In this document: in pieces, positions 18,784 through 27,670 of the stretch
Numbering within the stretch: the stretch's first letter is position 1
How the letters are laid out: each line of letters begins with the position of its first letter
Origin: Actinomadura macra NBRC 14102
GTDB taxonomy: Bacteria; Actinomycetota; Actinomycetes; Streptosporangiales; Streptosporangiaceae
Length of the DNA: 64,000 bases
NCBI RefSeq assembly: GCF_001552215.1
Contig: NZ_BCQT01000010.1
Span: 620,001 to 684,000, forward strand
Reading direction: 5' to 3'
Notes under the pieces: model-generated
What the model was told of the DNA's origin: nothing
Databases searched by the model: none
The model's input: only the letters and a program-made list of their open reading frames with translations
Translations under genes and position numbers: made by a program

Positions 18784-20631
18784 GTGAGACACCAGACCGC
18801 GCTCGGGGCGGCGGCGATCACCGCCGGCCTCGCCGTGGCGATGTCCGCCCCGATCACTGGCGCGAACGCTTCGCCCGCCGCGCCTCCCGCACCGTCGCCC
18901 AAGGCGGCGGCGGCCTCCGCCGACCGGCTCGTGTCGGCCGGCCAGGCACCCGTCCACACCTCGCCCAAGGACAAGATCATCCGGCAGGGGGTGATGGCCG
19001 GGGCAGGAGGACTCCAATACGTCTCCTACGAGCGCACGTACGCCGGGCTACCCGTCCGGGGCGGTGACTTCGTCGTCGCCACCGACAGCGCCGGCAAGGT
19101 GCTCAGCACTTCGGTCAACCAGACCGCCGAACTGAAGGTGGGGACCACGCCGAGGCTGACGGCCGCCCGAGCCGAGGCCATCGCGCGCAAGCAGATCGAC
19201 AAGCCCGTCAGCGTCTCGACGCCGCAGCTGACCGTCCTCGCCGAGGGCACCGGCCGCCTCGTCTACGAGAGCGTGGTGCAGGGACTCCACCGTCCCCCGG
19301 GCTCCTACGGCCTGGCTGGCCCCGGCGGCTCGTACGGCATCGCCCCGCCCGACGGTTCCTACGGGATCGCTCCGCCGGACGGCTCGTACGGGATCGCTCC
19401 GCCCGACGGTTCCTACGGGATCGCTCCGCCGGACGGCTCGTACGGGATGGCGCCGCCGGACGGCTCCTACGGCCTCGGCCCGGGCGGCTCGTACGGCTTC
19501 GCGGCCCCCGAGCGGCCGTCCAAGACGCACGTACTGGTCGACGCCAGGACCGGCAAGGTCGTCCGCACGTGGGACGAGGTCGTCGACGCCGACGACGACC
19601 AGAGCTTCTACCACGGCGGCAGCAGCAAGCCGACCAGCATCACCACCTCGGGCTCCGGCACCTCGTTCACCATGAAGGACGCCTCCCGTCCCGGCGTCAG
19701 CTGCGGCAACCAGAGCGGAACGGTCTTCACGGGCACGGACGACGCCTGGGGCAGTGCCGTCGGCACCGACCTCGAGACCGCCTGCGTGGACGCCATGAAG
19801 GGCGCGCAGGCCGAGTGGGACATGGTCAAGTCCTGGCTGGAGCGCAACGGCCTGGACGGCAACGGGGGCGGCTGGCCCATGCGAGTCGGCCTCAACCAGG
19901 CCAACGCGTTCTGGAACGGTCAGTTCGCTAACTTCGGCCGTAACCAGGGCAACAACAAGCAGGCCACCCCCACCGACGTCGTCGCGCACGAACTCGGCCA
20001 CGGCATCTTCCAGCACACCCCCGGCGGCTCCGGCGGCGGCAACGAGGCCGGCGGCCTGAACGAGTCCACCGGCGACATCTTCGGCGCCCTCACCGAGTGG
20101 TTCCTGAAGGAGCCGAAGGTCACCGAGCAGGTCAACGGCGCCACCGCCGTCCTCAACTTCGACCCGCCGGACTACGAGGTGGGCGAGGAGCTCGACCTGG
20201 TCGGCCGCGGCCCGATCCGTAACATGTCCGACCCGTCCAAGATCAGCAACAACCCGGGCTGCTTCAGCTCGGCCGTCCCGACCATGGAGGTCCACGCGGC
20301 CGCGGGTGTCCAGAACCACTGGTTCTACCTGCTCGCCGAGGGTTCCAACGCCAACGACCCGGACAACGGCCGGCCGAACAGCCCGACCTGCAACAACTCC
20401 AAGGTCACGGGAGTCGGGATCCAGAAGGCCGGACGGATCTTCATGGAGACCCTCAACATGAAGACCTCCGGCTGGACGCACAGCGCCGTCCGCCGGACGT
20501 CCCTCACGGCCGCTCTCAACCTGGTGAAGGCCGGCAAGGCGACCTGCGCCGACTTCACCGCCACCAAGGACGCGTGGAACGCGGTAAGCGTTCCCGCGGC
20601 CAGCGGCGAGCCCACCACCTGTACGGGCTGA
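18784..20631 (+). CDS. Secreted M4 metalloprotease, copy 2, with GSYG repeat in propeptide
   Basis: 615 residues from a GTG with GGAG ribosome site; the frame is open further upstream but the signal peptide (MRHQTALGAAAITAG...) starts here and aligns with copy 1. FTP propeptide about 60-165, then an insert of eight GSYG units at residues 173-239, then the PepSY part (THVLVDARTGKVV). Zinc site HELGH at 402-406 with E427 in GGLNESTGD. Copy 1 lacks the insert: the flanking sequences YE(S/T)VV and HVLVDA(R/K)TGKVV adjoin there with only about 10 residues between. Two strong hairpins follow the stop. Confidence 0.92.
   Translation: MRHQTALGAAAITAGLAVAMSAPITGANASPAAPPAPSPKAAAASADRLVSAGQAPVHTSPKDKIIRQGVMAGAGGLQYVSYERTYAGLPVRGGDFVVATDSAGKVLSTSVNQTAELKVGTTPRLTAARAEAIARKQIDKPVSVSTPQLTVLAEGTGRLVYESVVQGLHRPPGSYGLAGPGGSYGIAPPDGSYGIAPPDGSYGIAPPDGSYGIAPPDGSYGMAPPDGSYGLGPGGSYGFAAPERPSKTHVLVDARTGKVVRTWDEVVDADDDQSFYHGGSSKPTSITTSGSGTSFTMKDASRPGVSCGNQSGTVFTGTDDAWGSAVGTDLETACVDAMKGAQAEWDMVKSWLERNGLDGNGGGWPMRVGLNQANAFWNGQFANFGRNQGNNKQATPTDVVAHELGHGIFQHTPGGSGGGNEAGGLNESTGDIFGALTEWFLKEPKVTEQVNGATAVLNFDPPDYEVGEELDLVGRGPIRNMSDPSKISNNPGCFSSAVPTMEVHAAAGVQNHWFYLLAEGSNANDPDNGRPNSPTCNNSKVTGVGIQKAGRIFMETLNMKTSGWTHSAVRRTSLTAALNLVKAGKATCADFTATKDAWNAVSVPAASGEPTTCTG
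19300..19500 (+). repeat. 27-bp / 54-bp tandem repeat inside the protease propeptide
   Basis: In-frame 27-bp units encode GSYGxAPPD. Two consecutive 54-bp double units (19327-19380 and 19381-19434) differ at only two bases, so the double unit was duplicated recently. Flanking units (GSYGLAGPG, GSYGMAPPD, GSYGLGPG, GSYGFA) are more diverged. The length is a multiple of three, so copy changes keep the frame. Confidence 0.9.
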
Positions 20632-20636
20632 CCGCA

Positions 20637-20677
20637 GCGGCCGTACGGGACGATCTCGGCCCGTCCCGTACGGCCGC
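20637..20677 (+). terminator. First terminator of M4 protease copy 2
   Basis: A perfect 16-bp stem (20637-20652 with 20662-20677) and a 9-nt loop, starting six bases after the protease stop codon. Confidence 0.8.
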
Positions 20678-20707
20678 CATCCAGAACCGGGGACCCGCCC
20701 CCCGCCG

Positions 20708-20743
20708 GGCCCTCGGCGCCACCTGTCCTCGGCGCCGAGGGCC
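20708..20743 (+). terminator. Second terminator of M4 protease copy 2
   Basis: A perfect 13-bp stem (20708-20720 with 20731-20743) and a 10-nt loop directly after the first hairpin. The tandem arrangement should insulate the downstream DUF2277 gene. Confidence 0.7.
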
Positions 20744-20800
20744 TTCACCGTTCCCGGGGCCCCTCCCGGCACTGTCGGTGCCAGGAGTAACAATGGGGAT

Positions 20801-21019
20801 ATGTGCCGCAGTATCAAAACGCTCCGCCCACCCTTCGCCGAGGATGTGACCGACCAGGACGTCCGGGCCGCCGCGCTCCAGTACGTCCGCAAGATCTCCG
20901 GGTTCCGCGCCCCCGCGTCCCACAACGCCGAAGCCTTCGACCGCGCCGTCGAGGAGATCGCCCGCACCACGGCCACCCTCCTGGACTCCCTGGAGGTCCG
21001 CGGCCGCCGAGCCTCTTAG
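20801..21019 (+). CDS. DUF2277 family protein
   Basis: 72 residues beginning MCRSIKTL and containing RAAALQYVRKISGF and FDRAVEEIARTT, the conserved core of DUF2277, a small helical family of unknown function widespread in actinobacteria. The N-terminal MCR-I pattern with an early cysteine is typical. A GGGG stretch precedes the ATG. It stands alone after the two hairpins. Confidence 0.8.
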   Translation: MCRSIKTLRPPFAEDVTDQDVRAAALQYVRKISGFRAPASHNAEAFDRAVEEIARTTATLLDSLEVRGRRAS

Positions 21020-21028
21020 CTCCATTTC

Positions 21029-21300
21029 TTAGTCCCGGCCCAAGGGCTCGCCTGGCGGCTCGCCCTTGACCGTGCCTGGGCGAGCGCGACATCGCTTCGC
21101 GATCTTCCCGTTGCGGGCGTTGGTGAGCGCCTCCTGGATGATCCGGTAGATCGCCAGTTGCAGCGCCGCGGGCATCTCCGGCGGCGTCCCCTCGATCGAG
21201 AGATCCACCGGCAGCCCGGTCGAGCGGATCTGCTCGACCGGTTCGGTGAGCTGGTCGACGCCGGGCTGCGGGGCATGCTCACCGTGCCCGATCGTCCCAG
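21029..21300 (-). pseudogene. Truncated two-component histidine kinase remnant
   Basis: The minus frame reads PGVDQLTEPVEQIRSTGLPV and then PAALQLAIYRIIQEALTNAR, the linker and N-box of NarL-type sensor kinases. Homology begins abruptly after the dimerisation domain and is lost directly after the N-box, so the phospho-acceptor histidine, G-boxes and C-terminus are missing. It lies downstream of the sigma factor gene in the same direction. A decayed kinase fragment is the simplest reading. Confidence 0.6.
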
Positions 21301-21414
21301 ACCCGGCCAACCCACCCATTCCACGGCACTGCCGCAGAGACGATGCCTGTCACGAGAGAGCGGCGCATCCCGGGTGCGCGCCCCGTCCAGCACTCCGCCA
21401 GACGTGACCGGCGT

Positions 21415-21963
21415 TCAACGACCTCCAGCACCTGAAGTCCGGCCTCGGGTCCCGCCACCCTGGCGGTGCTGATCGGGCCACAGACGCTTCCGGAGGGCCG
21501 CAAGACCCCGGGTGGTCTGACTCCGGACGGTGGATTGCGAGCACCCAAGGGCATCGGCGGCCTCACCGACGGTGAGATCTTCCAGATAGCGCAGGACGAT
21601 GACCGCTCGTTGCCGGTCGCCGAGCGACGAGAGCGCGTCGAGGAGAACGATCCGGTTCTCGAGTTGTTGCTGGTCATCAGCGCTGGAAGGCGCTTCCGGA
21701 GAGTGGTCCGAGGGAATCTCCCGAGACCACCTGGCCCGCCTGCGCTCGCTGACGAAGGTGTGGACCAAAACCGTACGCGTATAGCTTCCCAGCTCACCGT
21801 CATGATCTAGATGAGGCCACCGGCGTAAGAGGTTCATCAAGGTCTTCTGGGTCAGATCATCTGCCTCGAACCAGTCGCCGCAGAGCAGGAAGGCTCTGCG
21901 GCGCAGCTCGGTCCGGGCCTCTTCCACGTACTCAACGAAGCCACTGTCGTGCTGTGAGGTCAC
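21415..21963 (-). CDS. RNA polymerase sigma factor, SigE-type ECF family
   Basis: 182 residues. Region 2 reads YVEEARTELRRRAFLLCGDWFEADDLTQKTL, and region 4 reads LGDRQRAVIVLRYLEDLTVGEAADALGCSQSTVRSQTTRGLAALR, the SigE-family (sigma-70 family, ECF) pattern of streptomycetes. The GTG start was chosen because GGTGGAGG lies six bases upstream; longer frames exist. Downstream there is no intact anti-sigma gene, only a kinase remnant, so the control partner is not visible. It may govern the neighbouring divergent secreted lectin, but this is inference. Confidence 0.85.
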   Translation of the reverse strand: MTSQHDSGFVEYVEEARTELRRRAFLLCGDWFEADDLTQKTLMNLLRRWPHLDHDGELGSYTRTVLVHTFVSERRRARWSREIPSDHSPEAPSSADDQQQLENRIVLLDALSSLGDRQRAVIVLRYLEDLTVGEAADALGCSQSTVRSQTTRGLAALRKRLWPDQHRQGGGTRGRTSGAGGR

Positions 21964-22206
21964 AGGGCACCTCCACCCGGCGGTCATAAAGGATCTTGGT
22001 TCGGCGTGCAGCGGAACGGTCCCGGCGTCGCGTGTATAGGGGAGAAGCAGGTGATAACCGTGAGGGAGTGAGGCGAATCTACTGACACGGCGCGGCAGAT
22101 GACCATCGTGGAGAACACTTACTTGGTCCGTGGCGGCGGGACAGATCGCCAGAGGGCCTGCACGACCCCGCCCCAAATCTGACAAGAAGCGAAGAAAGGA
22201 TAGATC

Positions 22207-22803
22207 TTGCGATCACGAAGGGCGCTCTCGTCGACAATCGTCGCGGCGGTCCTCGGCGCCCTCTTCTACGGGGGCCCAACAGTTGGAACGGCAATAGCGG
22301 ACAGCAGGTCGACTCCTTCGAGCAGGCCGGCTTCCAATGTTGTCAGCGCGCCGCGGGCGATCCCCTATTACTGGCTCGTCAACGGATACTCCGGGATCTG
22401 TGCCGAGGTCCCCGGATGGAGCAAGAAGAACGGAGTCCCCATAGACCAGTGGGCCTGTAGGTATCAGGCGAACGAGTACTGGTACCTCAGCAGAACCCAC
22501 CGGAGTGGCTTCATCCACCTCGTCAATCTGAACAGCGGCCGCTGCATGAACGTGGAGCACAACTCGCTCAAGAAAGGCGCACGGATAGTTCAGTGGTCCT
22601 GCAACGAGAAGGCGAACAGTCTGTGGCGACTCAGAAACCTCGGCCACGGATACTATCAAATCTACAGCGTCCACAGCCTGCAAAACGGAAGGCCGCTGTG
22701 CCTCGATATCGCTCAGCAGAGCAGGCGAAACGGTGTGCGACTCATTCAGTGGACCTGCGGTAGCCGCGGCAGCCAGCGCTGGTGGGCAAGAATAGCGCGT
22801 TGA
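22207..22803 (+). CDS. Secreted ricin-type beta-trefoil lectin domain protein
   Basis: 198 residues from a TTG preceded by AAAGGA. Signal peptide about 1-30 (SSTIVAAVLGALFYGG). The rest is one beta-trefoil: three repeats with the QxW-like signatures IDQWAC, IVQWSC and LIQWTC, and paired cysteines (GICAEV, GRCMNV, LCLDI). Such domains bind carbohydrate. No catalytic domain is attached. Base composition and codon use are less GC-rich than in the neighbours, which may mean recent acquisition. The start codon is uncertain. Confidence 0.8.
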   Translation: MRSRRALSSTIVAAVLGALFYGGPTVGTAIADSRSTPSSRPASNVVSAPRAIPYYWLVNGYSGICAEVPGWSKKNGVPIDQWACRYQANEYWYLSRTHRSGFIHLVNLNSGRCMNVEHNSLKKGARIVQWSCNEKANSLWRLRNLGHGYYQIYSVHSLQNGRPLCLDIAQQSRRNGVRLIQWTCGSRGSQRWWARIAR

Positions 22804-22889
22804 GCACCACCTACGTTCGGGCCCCCGGCTGCGCCGCGAGCGGAATCCCCGTCAGCCCCCGGCCGCTCGGCCTCCGGTAATGTATGTCA

Positions 22890-22915
22890 CGTAGGCCGTC
22901 CATGGACGGCCTACG
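22890..22915. promoter_or_regulatory. Perfect 26-bp palindrome upstream of the pseudokinase
   Basis: The sequence from 22890 to 22902 is exactly complementary, read backwards, to 22903-22915, centred on CCATGG with no loop. It ends 27 bp before the pseudokinase start. Lack of a loop argues against a terminator; a dimeric repressor site is more likely. Confidence 0.55.
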
Positions 22916-22942
22916 AGACGCGACCGAACGAGGGAATGCATC

Positions 22943-23725
22943 ATGGTGGACGTTCCGCATCTGCCTCATGGATTGCGGGCCCTGGGACCATATGTACTCA
23001 TCAAGGTCCTCAGGATCGAAGACGGGGTCTTCCACTTTTTATCCCAGCAGCCGAGCGGGAATCATGTGGTTGTGAAATTCCTGCCAACTGACCGTTCGGA
23101 GCAAGGCCATCGGAAGGCTGACCAACTCAAGGCAGAGGCAGAACTCGCCCGACATGCCGCGCCAATGATCGCCGGCAACCTGCTCGATCATGCCGAGACG
23201 AAAACGGGAGCATACTCGGTAGTCGAGTACATCGAAGGCGACACCCTCGAATACTTTATTTCCCGTCATGGCGCAATGGACCGCTTCGCCGTGCGCCGCC
23301 TCGCAATGGGATTGGCCACTCTGCTTGTCGCGGCACATCACGCGAACATCGCGCTACGGGACCTCAAGGCCGACAAGATATTGCTGAGCCCGGACGGGCC
23401 ACGGCTCACCGGGTTCAGCGGTTCCGCAATCATCGACGAGTCGCTGAACAAATCACGTAAAGACGATGAGTTTGCGAACGACCTGATTGCGTGGGGAAAT
23501 ATACTGCTCTACGCCGCCACGGGTATTCGGGCACCCGACCGTGCGAGCGGCGGTACCGGTGACGCGATCCGTGAAATTTCGAACATCCCTGCGCCGAAAG
23601 ACTTCGATCCTGACCTTCTTGCAATTATCAGGTCCGTGCTGGAGAAGAGTCCCGACAAAAGCACAACCGCGGAACAAGTGCTGGACCAACTCATCGATCT
23701 ATCGACATCCCTCCCCGAGGAGTGA
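22943..23725 (+). CDS. Protein kinase-like protein, probable pseudokinase
   Basis: 260 residues with the Ser/Thr kinase fold. The ATP lysine is K45 (HVVVKFL) and a helix-C glutamate is near 65-67. The glycine loop is not recognisable. The HRD motif is LRD (138-140), the metal-binding asparagine is lysine (K145 in LRDLKADKILL), and DFG is replaced by GFS (157-159). Loss of both metal ligands predicts no phosphotransfer, although D140 and K142 remain. No membrane helix or sensor domain follows. The ATG has GAGGGAA upstream. It could be a signalling scaffold or a decayed kinase; the intact frame and fold favour a working protein. Confidence 0.75.
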   Translation: MVDVPHLPHGLRALGPYVLIKVLRIEDGVFHFLSQQPSGNHVVVKFLPTDRSEQGHRKADQLKAEAELARHAAPMIAGNLLDHAETKTGAYSVVEYIEGDTLEYFISRHGAMDRFAVRRLAMGLATLLVAAHHANIALRDLKADKILLSPDGPRLTGFSGSAIIDESLNKSRKDDEFANDLIAWGNILLYAATGIRAPDRASGGTGDAIREISNIPAPKDFDPDLLAIIRSVLEKSPDKSTTAEQVLDQLIDLSTSLPEE

Positions 23726-24164
23726 AGGAGCAGCAACACGACCGCGACAACGTCCCGCACGGCTCGCAGGACACACGATCGACCTCGCCGACGCCGCCCG
23801 GAGGGCTCGCGGGCGGTCGATGGCGCCACCACAAGCGGCACCGGCGCCGGACGGGGGCAACGCTGCTAGCGCATTGTCTGGGCGCCACCCACGCCAGCCG
23901 CTACAGGCTTACCCGTCCAGGTAGAGCAACGATCTCGAGCGCACAGCTGCGGACCACACTGCCCAAGGCCAGGCCACCCACCTACGCGGATGGCCTGGCT
24001 TCGAAAGACAACTCGAACCCCTTCACCCTGCCGCCTTGGGGACTGCCGTCTCCGCGTTCCCGCCCCCGGCGACGACGTCGCAGCTACCGTGGAATCAGTG
24101 ACTCTCCGCTCCGTTGAGAGCGCCAGGAGTGACGATCGGTGTGGGCGAGGAACGGGCAGATACC
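23726..24164. other. Intergenic region, no gene that can be supported
   Basis: An open frame of 131 codons begins with GTG overlapping the pseudokinase stop (23722-24117), but it lacks a spaced ribosome site, encodes low-complexity Arg/Pro-rich sequence and matches nothing known. No RNA gene or strong hairpin is seen. The promoter of the XRE gene should lie near the right end. Confidence 0.4.
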
Positions 24165-25502
24165 ATGATCTTCCAGGAGAAGCTACGCGCGCTCATGGCC
24201 GAACGCGGAATCTCCCAAGGAGAACTCTCCAGAAGAACCCACTACGACTCCGGGTACATCTCCAGGATCTTCAACGGCATCAGGCAGCCTTCCCGCGAGA
24301 TGATCCATATTCTGGACGATGCTCTGGACGCCCAGGGAGAACTCGTCGCACTCGCCCCGCCCCCTCCAGTCGTGAAACCGCGCGTAGAGAACGGGCCTCG
24401 GCAAGGGCCTGCCTGCCCTCTGGCAGGTACGGTGAATTGGAGTCCTGCTTCCGAGGAGGGGGACGACGTGAAACGCCGGGCCGCACTTCAACTGATCACC
24501 GCGCTAGGGGCAGGGACTGCTATTCCCCCCGGTGCCCTGGATGGGATCTTCGCGAGCCTCGACCACGCGTTGGGCGACGACCGCGCGGACATCGACCGGT
24601 GGGAGGGTGCCGTCTGGGAGTACGGCCATGTCTACAGCCACCAGAATGCAGGAACGCTGATCAACGACCTGGTCTCCGACCTCGTCGAACTAGGCCGAGT
24701 CCTCGAACGACACCATGACCACCCCCTCGAACGTGCCAGGCTTCTGAGGGTCAGTGCCGGGCTCTCCGGTCTGCTGGCCATGGAGTTCAACTCCTTGGGC
24801 GACCGACGGTCCGCACGGGTCGCCTGGGGAAAGGCCACACGCGCCGCTGACCGTTCCGGAGACCCCGATCTCGCGGCCTGGGTGCGAGCCAAGGAGGCGG
24901 ATGGGGCTCTCTGGTCAGGGCTTCCTCGATCGATCGCCGCCTCTTTGGCCGACGAAGCCGTCGAAGTCTCCAGGGGCCGTCCCTCTTACGCACTCGTCAG
25001 GGCGCACACCGTCCGCGCCGACCTCGCGGCAGAACGAGGAGACAAGGCCACGGCACGCGCCGCCTTGCAGGACCTCGCCGCCGCCTTGGAGGGCGTACAA
25101 GACGGCATGACCGCCGACCCCTCCGGGCACGTGGGGGCGGTGTACCTGAAGTGGCACGAGTCCTACGTCTATTCCCTCCTCCGCGACCCCAGGGCTGATG
25201 ACGCCTTGGAGTCGGGCATCGCACTGATGTCGCTCGCGACCACCGGCCGGGCAGCGGCCCGCTGCCTTGAGTTGATCCGCGGGCTGCGGCTCGTCAAGGC
25301 GCATGAGATAGAGAACGGCCTTGAGCACGCTCTCACTGCGGTGCAGCCGGGAAACGCCGTCACCGGCACCGATCCCGCCACGCAACGCCATCTGACAGAA
25401 CAGATCCTGCGTGCCCTCCCCGGCCAGGCGCGGACACTCCCCGCCGCCCGGGAACTCCACACCCTCGCGGCGGGAGCCTCAGTAGCGCACCCCGGTCGAT
25501 GA
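24165..25502 (+). CDS. XRE-family regulator with C-terminal TPR-like domain
   Basis: 445 residues. The helix-turn-helix (about 1-60) reads KLRALMAERGISQGELSRRTHYDSGYISRIFNGIRQPS. The remaining part is helical and TPR-like, as in large actinomycete regulators that sense small molecules or peptides. The ATG was chosen because the domain begins two residues later; GTG or ATG codons up to 17 residues earlier are possible. No coupled small target gene of the usual DUF397 type follows. The cognate signal is unknown. Confidence 0.82.
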   Translation: MIFQEKLRALMAERGISQGELSRRTHYDSGYISRIFNGIRQPSREMIHILDDALDAQGELVALAPPPPVVKPRVENGPRQGPACPLAGTVNWSPASEEGDDVKRRAALQLITALGAGTAIPPGALDGIFASLDHALGDDRADIDRWEGAVWEYGHVYSHQNAGTLINDLVSDLVELGRVLERHHDHPLERARLLRVSAGLSGLLAMEFNSLGDRRSARVAWGKATRAADRSGDPDLAAWVRAKEADGALWSGLPRSIAASLADEAVEVSRGRPSYALVRAHTVRADLAAERGDKATARAALQDLAAALEGVQDGMTADPSGHVGAVYLKWHESYVYSLLRDPRADDALESGIALMSLATTGRAAARCLELIRGLRLVKAHEIENGLEHALTAVQPGNAVTGTDPATQRHLTEQILRALPGQARTLPAARELHTLAAGASVAHPGR

Positions 25503-25562
25503 CCGGTGGAGACGACGCGTCGCCGCCCTGGCCGGGGTCGGCGGTGGGCCGGCCATGGATGG

Positions 25563-26582
25563 TTACTCGGCGGCGACGAGTTCGGCTATCTGGACGGCGT
25601 TGAGGGCGGCGCCCTTGCGGAGGTTGTCACCGGAGCAGAAGAGGGCGAGGCCGTTGTCGACCGTCTCGTCGCGGCGGATGCGGCCCACGTAGGTGGGGTC
25701 CTGGCCGGCGGCCTGGAGGGGGGTGGGGACGTCGGAGAGGACGACGCCGGGGGCGCCGGAGAGCAGTTCGCTGGCGCGCTCGGGGCCGAGGGGGCGCTCG
25801 AAGCGGGCGTTGATCTGGAGGGAGTGGCCGGTGAAGACCGGGACGCGGACGCAGGTGCCGGAGACCTTCAGGGACGGGATCTCCAGGATCTTGCGGCTCT
25901 CGTTGCGGAGCTTCTGCTCCTCGTCGGTCTCGGCGAGGCCGTCGTCGACGATGGCGCCGGCCATCGGCAGGACGTTGAAGGCGATGGGGCGGACGTACAC
26001 CTGCGGTTCGGGGAACTCGACCGCGGTGCCGTCGTGGGTGAGGCGGTCGGCGGACGGGACGACCTTGCCGGCCTGCTCGTGCAGTTCGGCGACGCCGGCG
26101 AGGCCGCTGCCGGAGACGGCCTGGTAGGTGGAGACGATCAGGGCGGTGAGGCCGGCCTCGGCGTGCAGGGGCCGCAGGACGGGCATCGCGGCCATGGTGG
26201 TGCAGTTGGGGTTGGCGATGATGCCCTTGGGGCGGTTCGCGACGGCGTGCGGGTTGACCTCGGAGACGACCAGCGGGACGTCCGGGTCCATCCGCCAGGC
26301 GGAGGAGTTGTCGATCACGACGGCGCCGGCGGCGGCGACCCTGGGCGCCAGCTCCCTGGACGAGGTCTTCCCCGCGGAGAACAGGACGATGTCGAGGCCG
26401 GTGAAGTCGGCGGACGCGGCGTCCTCGACGGTGATGTCGGTGCCCTCATAGGGGAGCGTGCGGCCCGCGGAGCGGGCGGAGGCGAACAGCCGCAGCTCGT
26501 CCAGCGGGAATCCGCGTTCGGCCAGGATGGTGCGCATGACGCTCCCGACCTGCCCGGTGGCCCCGACGATCCCGATCCTCAT
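25563..26582 (-). CDS. asd: Aspartate-semialdehyde dehydrogenase
   Basis: 339 residues. The enzyme reduces aspartyl-phosphate to aspartate semialdehyde with NADPH, feeding lysine, diaminopimelate, threonine and methionine synthesis. Nucleotide motif GATGQVG at 7-13, catalytic cysteine C127 in NPNCTT, and the catalytic histidine H253 in TGHSLQIN. AAGGGAG lies six bases before the ATG. In many actinomycetes it follows the aspartokinase gene; here no lysC is next to it, and the upstream side holds a small gap with three copies of a GACCTGCAC motif (26598-26636). Confidence 0.95.
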   Translation of the reverse strand: MRIGIVGATGQVGSVMRTILAERGFPLDELRLFASARSAGRTLPYEGTDITVEDAASADFTGLDIVLFSAGKTSSRELAPRVAAAGAVVIDNSSAWRMDPDVPLVVSEVNPHAVANRPKGIIANPNCTTMAAMPVLRPLHAEAGLTALIVSTYQAVSGSGLAGVAELHEQAGKVVPSADRLTHDGTAVEFPEPQVYVRPIAFNVLPMAGAIVDDGLAETDEEQKLRNESRKILEIPSLKVSGTCVRVPVFTGHSLQINARFERPLGPERASELLSGAPGVVLSDVPTPLQAAGQDPTYVGRIRRDETVDNGLALFCSGDNLRKGAALNAVQIAELVAAE

Positions 26583-26719
26583 GCCGCTCCCTTGGTTGTT
26601 CGACCTGCACGGTGCTCGACCTGCACGTGACCTGCACCGACGAGTCTGCCCAGGTCTGTCCACGACGTCTAATCAATAACCCTTCGCATCGACTTTAAGC
26701 GCTGCTGAACGCTCGGCCG

Positions 26720-27670
26720 TCACCCGGTCCAGCCGAGGGCGGCGCGGGCCCGCTCGTGCGCCTGGACGTGGTCGGCGAGGACGCGGGCGAGGATCTCGTC
26801 GATCGCGTCGAGGCGTTCCCCGATGTCGGCCAGCTCACGGTCGGCGCGCTCCAGGCCCGTCTCCTTGGTCAGGGGCGGGGTGCCGTCGTTGAGGGCGGCG
26901 AGGAGTTCGCGGTCGGCGTCGCGGTGGGCGCGGAGGGGGACGAGGACCTCGTCGTGGCGGGTGCGGAGGCTTTCGAAGCCCTGCGTGGCGGACGCGAGCT
27001 CGGCGCGGGACGCCTCGATGCGCTCCTCGGCGCCGTCGAGCCGGCCGCGGAGTTCGGCCAGTTCGGCGTCGGCGGCGACGGCGTCCTCGACGGCGGCGCG
27101 GACCTTCGGGTTCAGCAGGGCGAGCTGCTCGCGGGTCAGACGCAGCAGATTCCCCGCGCTCTCGGCGAGGACGCTTTCCGCCTCCTCGGCGGGGCGGGTC
27201 ACCGTGCCGTCGAACGCGGCGGCCTGGGCGCGCAGGGCCTCCACCTCGTCGGCGAGGGCGCGCAGGCGGCGGAGTTCGGCGACGCGGTCGCGGAGGCGGT
27301 CGTGCTCGGCGGCCTGCTCGGCCAGGTCCCGGCCGGCCTGGTCCAGCTCGTCCAGCGCGGCGCGGTCGGCGGCCAGCCGGTCCCGGGCGGCGGCCAGCTC
27401 CGTCTGCCGTTCCCGCAGGTGGTCGTGGACGGGCCGGCCGGGCGACGCCGCCTCCAGCAGGGCCGGGACGGCGCGGGCGATGGCGGTGAGGGGTTCGAGG
27501 GCGTCGTCCAGCGCCACGACGGTCTGGAAGGCGGCCACGTCGTCGCCGGGTCCGGCGGCGAGGGCGCGGGCGGACCAGTCCGCCGCGAGGCGCAGGGCGG
27601 TCAGCGCGGCGGCGGGGCCGTCGTCGGCGAGCGCGGCGGCGAGCGCGGCCTTGACGTCGTCGGTGGTCAT
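26720..27670 (-). CDS. Coiled-coil protein, last gene of the GTPase/AAA+ operon
   Basis: 316 residues, almost entirely helical, with heptad-rich segments between about 85 and 160 and from 190 to 300. No catalytic motif or membrane segment is seen. The ATG overlaps the stop of the Hsp70-like gene (ATGA), so it is co-translated with it. Long coiled-coil partners of actin-fold chaperones can act as exchange factors in the manner of GrpE; this is a structural analogy only, since no GrpE signature is visible. Confidence 0.75.
   Translation of the reverse strand: MTTDDVKAALAAALADDGPAAALTALRLAADWSARALAAGPGDDVAAFQTVVALDDALEPLTAIARAVPALLEAASPGRPVHDHLRERQTELAAARDRLAADRAALDELDQAGRDLAEQAAEHDRLRDRVAELRRLRALADEVEALRAQAAAFDGTVTRPAEEAESVLAESAGNLLRLTREQLALLNPKVRAAVEDAVAADAELAELRGRLDGAEERIEASRAELASATQGFESLRTRHDEVLVPLRAHRDADRELLAALNDGTPPLTKETGLERADRELADIGERLDAIDEILARVLADHVQAHERARAALGWTG

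Noticed and set aside
19300..19500. CRISPR array
   Set aside because: The repeats are contiguous, in frame and coding, without spacers; no cas genes are present. No other array-like pattern was seen in the window.
23722..24117. GTG-started frame overlapping the pseudokinase stop
   Set aside because: No spaced ribosome site, low-complexity product and no homology; kept only as a note on the gap.
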